Origin: Cichorium intybus
Lineage: Eukaryota > Streptophyta > Magnoliopsida > Asterales > Asteraceae
Assembly (NCBI GenBank): GCA_023525715.1
Contig: CM042015.1
Location: forward strand, 91,152,750-91,216,749
DNA length: 64,000 nt
Reading direction: 5' to 3'
Shown piece by piece: positions 61,423-64,000 of the stretch. Under the pieces are notes generated by a model. It saw only the letters and a program-made list of their open reading frames with translations. It was not told the origin of the DNA and searched no databases. How positions within the stretch are numbered: position 1 is the first letter of the stretch; every line of letters starts with the position of its first letter. Position numbers and translations under genes: made by a program.

Positions 61423-62454
61423 GGCTAGGGGGAGTGGCTTCGCCAAACTCCTCGCCATCCCCTCGCCATCCCTCGCTAAGCCACACCGCCTCCCCTCGCC
61501 ATCCATCTCGCTGAAGACCTCTCGCCAAAGAATCGACGAGCTCGCCAACGGCTAGTTTCCATTTTCCATTTTCCATTTTCCAAACCAAAATCTTTTAAAA
61601 CCTTTACAAAAACCTTTATAAAATTCAAAAATTTTTATAAAAAAAACTAGACGTTTTTTTTTTAAAAAACTAGCCGTTACATCTTCCCCTATATAAACAC
61701 AACCCTTCTACTCTTTTATTCACACAATCATCCCCTCTCTTCTTCCAAAATCACTCTCAAAGTTCATTCAACATGTCTTCAAGCCAAAACAAAAACACCA
61801 AATCATCCAAATCATCCAAAGCATCCAAAGCTAGCAAAAAGAAATCCGCCCCTACTTCAATTGCAACCCCTCCGGCCGGATGTTATGTACCTCAACTGGT
61901 TGACCCTTCGATGGGATATGGTCAATATTGGGGTATGCAACACCAATATGTCAACAATTGGTTACAACACCAATATAGTGGCTTTGGCCGGCAATGTTGA
62001 CACGTTCAAGGAAGCTCAATTGATCAAGCAAGCTAACTTGAAGCTCAAACAGAGTATGCAGCTACGGAAAATCCTACAAGAAGACATATCGGGGAAGACG
62101 GGGTTCGAGTACCAAATCGCGATGGAAATGAAGAAGGATGCAGCGAGGCAATTGGGATATCATTTCGATGAGTAGTTTGTAGTTTAATTTATTTTTTTAA
62201 TTTATGTTTTTAATTTATGTTTTTAATTTTAATGTAATGCATTTTAATTTTAATGAGATGGTACTTTGTTATTTTATATTTGGTTTTAATAATATATAAA
62301 TAATTTAATAAAAAGATTTAATAAAATAGTTTAGCATGAAGTTCAGCATGTGCTGACCACTACCACCATTTTTGGTCAGCATGTGCTAAACTTGCTGAAT
62401 GCTGACGTGACATAGTTTAGCACATGCTGAACATGCTAACCACTCCCTCCAGCC
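61423..62454 (+). mobile_element. PIF/Harbinger non-autonomous element, 1032 bp
   Basis: The ends are GGCTAGGGGGAGTGG (61423-61437) and CCACTCCCTCCAGCC (62440-62454), the same TIR family as the MITE in OPA3 intron 1. TCA flanks both sides (61420-61422, 62455-62457), a 3-bp duplication. CTATATAAAC at about 61689 is a TATA box before the ORF remnant. The right subterminal region has four AGCATGTGCTGA/AGCACATGCTGA-type motifs (62345-62440). Confidence 0.87.
61773..62175 (+). pseudogene. Remnant of a Harbinger accessory ORF, frameshifted
   Basis: The first frame begins MSSSQNKNTKSSKSSKASKA (61773) and stops at 62000 (GFGRQC). The overlapping frame continues with a Lys/Gln-rich helix (FKEAQLIKQANLKLKQSMQL) and ends RQLGYHFDE at 62175. 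The N-terminal low-complexity tail and C-terminal helix fit the ends of Harbinger Myb/NAM-like ORF1 proteins with the central DNA-binding part deleted. Identity is inferred from the element's TIR/TSD and this layout. Confidence 0.6.
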
Positions 62455-62794
62455 TCAGGTATGGGACTCAATCTATCACTTGACCATTGAATTTGATCTT
62501 TACAGAAATATTGATTATTGAATTTGATCTTTACAGAAATTAGGTGTTTAACTTTTCGACCATTGAATTTGATTTTTTATGAATTTGGAGAATATAACAA
62601 GAATATGAAAATATATGAAATCAACGTTCCTTTGTTCGGAAGTGTTTTTCCCCTTTTTGTATGATTTGTTTAGAAGAAAACCATAAAATTGTTATTAGGG
62701 TTCAAAATTTTGTTGTAGTGAATAAACCTTTTTTTTTTTTGTCTAAATTATGTTCTATATTGATAAGGGGCATGAAAGGGTAATAGAGTGTATG

Positions 62795-63272
62795 TAGGGC
62801 TATAAACGAACTGAATGAACACGAATGAATGCTTGTTCATGTTCTTTCGTTTAAGTTAACCGAACAAATGAACCAACACGAACGGATAAACAAACAAGTT
62901 TTCTTATTCATGTTCGTTCGTTTATGTTTGTGATCTTGCTAAACCAAAATAAACGAACAAACATAAACGAACAGAGATAAACAAATACAATTAAACATAT
63001 ATAAACATAAATGACCATCTAATATTATAATGTAATCAAACACAAGTGAACATATATGAACATAAAAGTAACTTAAATAAACAAACATAAACGAACGTTC
63101 ACGAACATAATTGAACGAACGAGATAATTATTGATCATGTTCGTTCGTTTAACTAAACAAACGATAAATTATGTTCCGGTTTGTTCATTTATTAAATCAT
63201 CAAACATAAACGAGCTTCTCATCGAACTGTTCGCGAACGGTTCGCTGAACATTCGGTTCGTTTATAGACCTA
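62795..63272. mobile_element. hAT-type MITE with GTTCG-rich body, 478 bp
   Basis: The ends TAGGGCTATAAACGAACTG (62795) and GGTTCGTTTATAGACCTA (to 63272) are inverted repeats. The flanks AGTGTATG (62787-62794) and AGTGTACG (63273-63280) match at 7 of 8 bases, the hAT target size. The body is dominated by GAACGAAC/GTTCGTTC motifs in both orientations, and there is no ORF. Confidence 0.82.
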
Positions 63273-63540
63273 AGTGTACGCTTGAATTTGTGGTATATAC
63301 ATAATACTATTACTTTTCTACACTATATCTAAATAAATTCATAAACAATCTCGTAAATCACAAGTTATATTTTCTCAAAAAACACCACAAGCCTTGATAT
63401 CTAAAGAACATAGATATGACCCTGCGATGAGAGCATAATCGTTGACGTATGGAATTTCACACAAATGGTCAAGTTTTCAAATCCAAGCATGACCAAAAAT
63501 AGTATTAATACTCCGCGATGAAGTCTCACATAAGACCATT

Positions 63541-64000
63541 GGGAATACCCATCACATTGCACAAATGTGATGGGTGCCACATCAGCGCCACGTCAGATTT
63601 TACCTTTACCACATTCTATCACACTCCATCACATTACCCCCTTTATACTCATCACATTTTCATCACACCACATCATTTTTTTTAATTTAAAAAAATTCAA
63701 AAATAAATAAAAACCTAATTTTTAATTTAAATAACATTAGATTAAACATAAAAATTACATTAATTTAAAAAACATTACATTGAAATTTAAAAATGAAAAA
63801 ATAACATAGAAATTTAAAAAAAAACATTACATGGAAATTTAAAAAAAAAACTACTCGATATCATCCGATCTGTTTTGATAAACATGCTCGGCTAAATCTT
63901 CACGGAGATATTGGCAAGTTTCGGAATTTTGAACATCGAGTACTTGTTGTAAGTATTCGGGCGTTCCGGGAATGAATTGCATTTCCGTGTTAACCGCATC
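63541..64000 (-). mobile_element. Third Harbinger-type element, left end only (runs off right edge)
   Basis: The left end carries a subterminal hairpin ACCCATCACATT-GCACA-AATGTGATGGGT (63547-63575), then AT-rich DNA and a minus-strand transposase end. The other terminus is outside, so TIR and TSD cannot be confirmed. Confidence 0.55.
63851..64000 (-). CDS. Harbinger transposase C-terminus, partial (runs off right edge)
   Basis: The last 49 codons and TAG stop (63853-63851) are visible on the minus strand. They include FIPGTPEYLQQVLDVQNSET and LREDLAEHVYQ. This follows the layout of the C-terminal tail of the complete transposase at 2121-3431 (a variable linker, then LxDLxxHI/V), so I assign it to the same superfamily. 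Everything upstream is beyond the window. Confidence 0.6.
   Translation of the reverse strand, partial: DAVNTEMQFIPGTPEYLQQVLDVQNSETCQYLREDLAEHVYQNRSDDIE

Overview
This 64 kb window is nuclear plant DNA. It is AT-rich, its genes have several introns, and most of it is transposable elements (TEs) of many classes, some stacked inside one another. The gene families and transposon types fit a eudicot. Several element styles (the Ser-rich Harbinger transposase, AGGCG-rich hAT elements) remind me of Asteraceae, but I cannot prove the species from sequence alone.

Layout. 1-1.16 kb: the 5' part of a VOZ transcription-factor gene on the minus strand, running off the left edge. 1.7-3.8 kb: a complete 2061-bp PIF/Harbinger element with an uninterrupted DDE transposase. 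5.9-8.1 kb: a complete four-exon OPA3-like gene (minus), with a 264-bp Harbinger MITE in intron 1. 9-16.5 kb: promoter-side sequence of an O-methyltransferase (OMT) locus, expanded by a TIR element, a foldback element with a hAT MITE inside, a Helitron end, gene relics and several (TA)n arrays. 16.9-20.8 kb: OMT pseudogene copy A, wrecked by a small LTR retrotransposon that itself carries a second LTR-like insertion. 21.6-41.7 kb: a three-layer retrotransposon nest. A decayed retrotransposon relic (minus) holds a Ty3/gypsy chromovirus-type element (minus, 23166-40091, TSD CATAT), which holds a young Ty1/copia element (plus, 27199-34823, TSD GTAAT) with an uninterrupted 1343-residue polyprotein. 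41.7-49.0 kb: a foldback element, (TA)n arrays, and a Helitron-like element carrying a 3.4-kb CACTA transposon. 49.5-52.4 kb: OMT copy B, a better preserved duplicate that still has a 2-bp frameshift. 53-56 kb: a Mutator-like element with long TIRs and 9-bp TSDs, then a palindromic CACTA derivative. 59.3-60.8 kb: a tRNA-type SINE inside a (TA)n array, and the first exon of a coumarin-type 2-oxoglutarate dioxygenase. 61.4-64 kb: a defective Harbinger element, a small hAT element and the 3' end of another Harbinger transposase at the right edge.

How it fits together. The conventional genes are VOZ, OPA3, two OMTs and one dioxygenase. The OMTs and the dioxygenase belong to families used in phenylpropanoid-type specialised metabolism, and their neighbourhood looks like a decaying duplicated locus. 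The two OMT copies share 5' leader, intron positions, promoter and downstream sequence, so they arose by segmental duplication. The retrotransposon nest and the Helitron/CACTA block now lie between them. Both copies look non-functional, by independent lesions.
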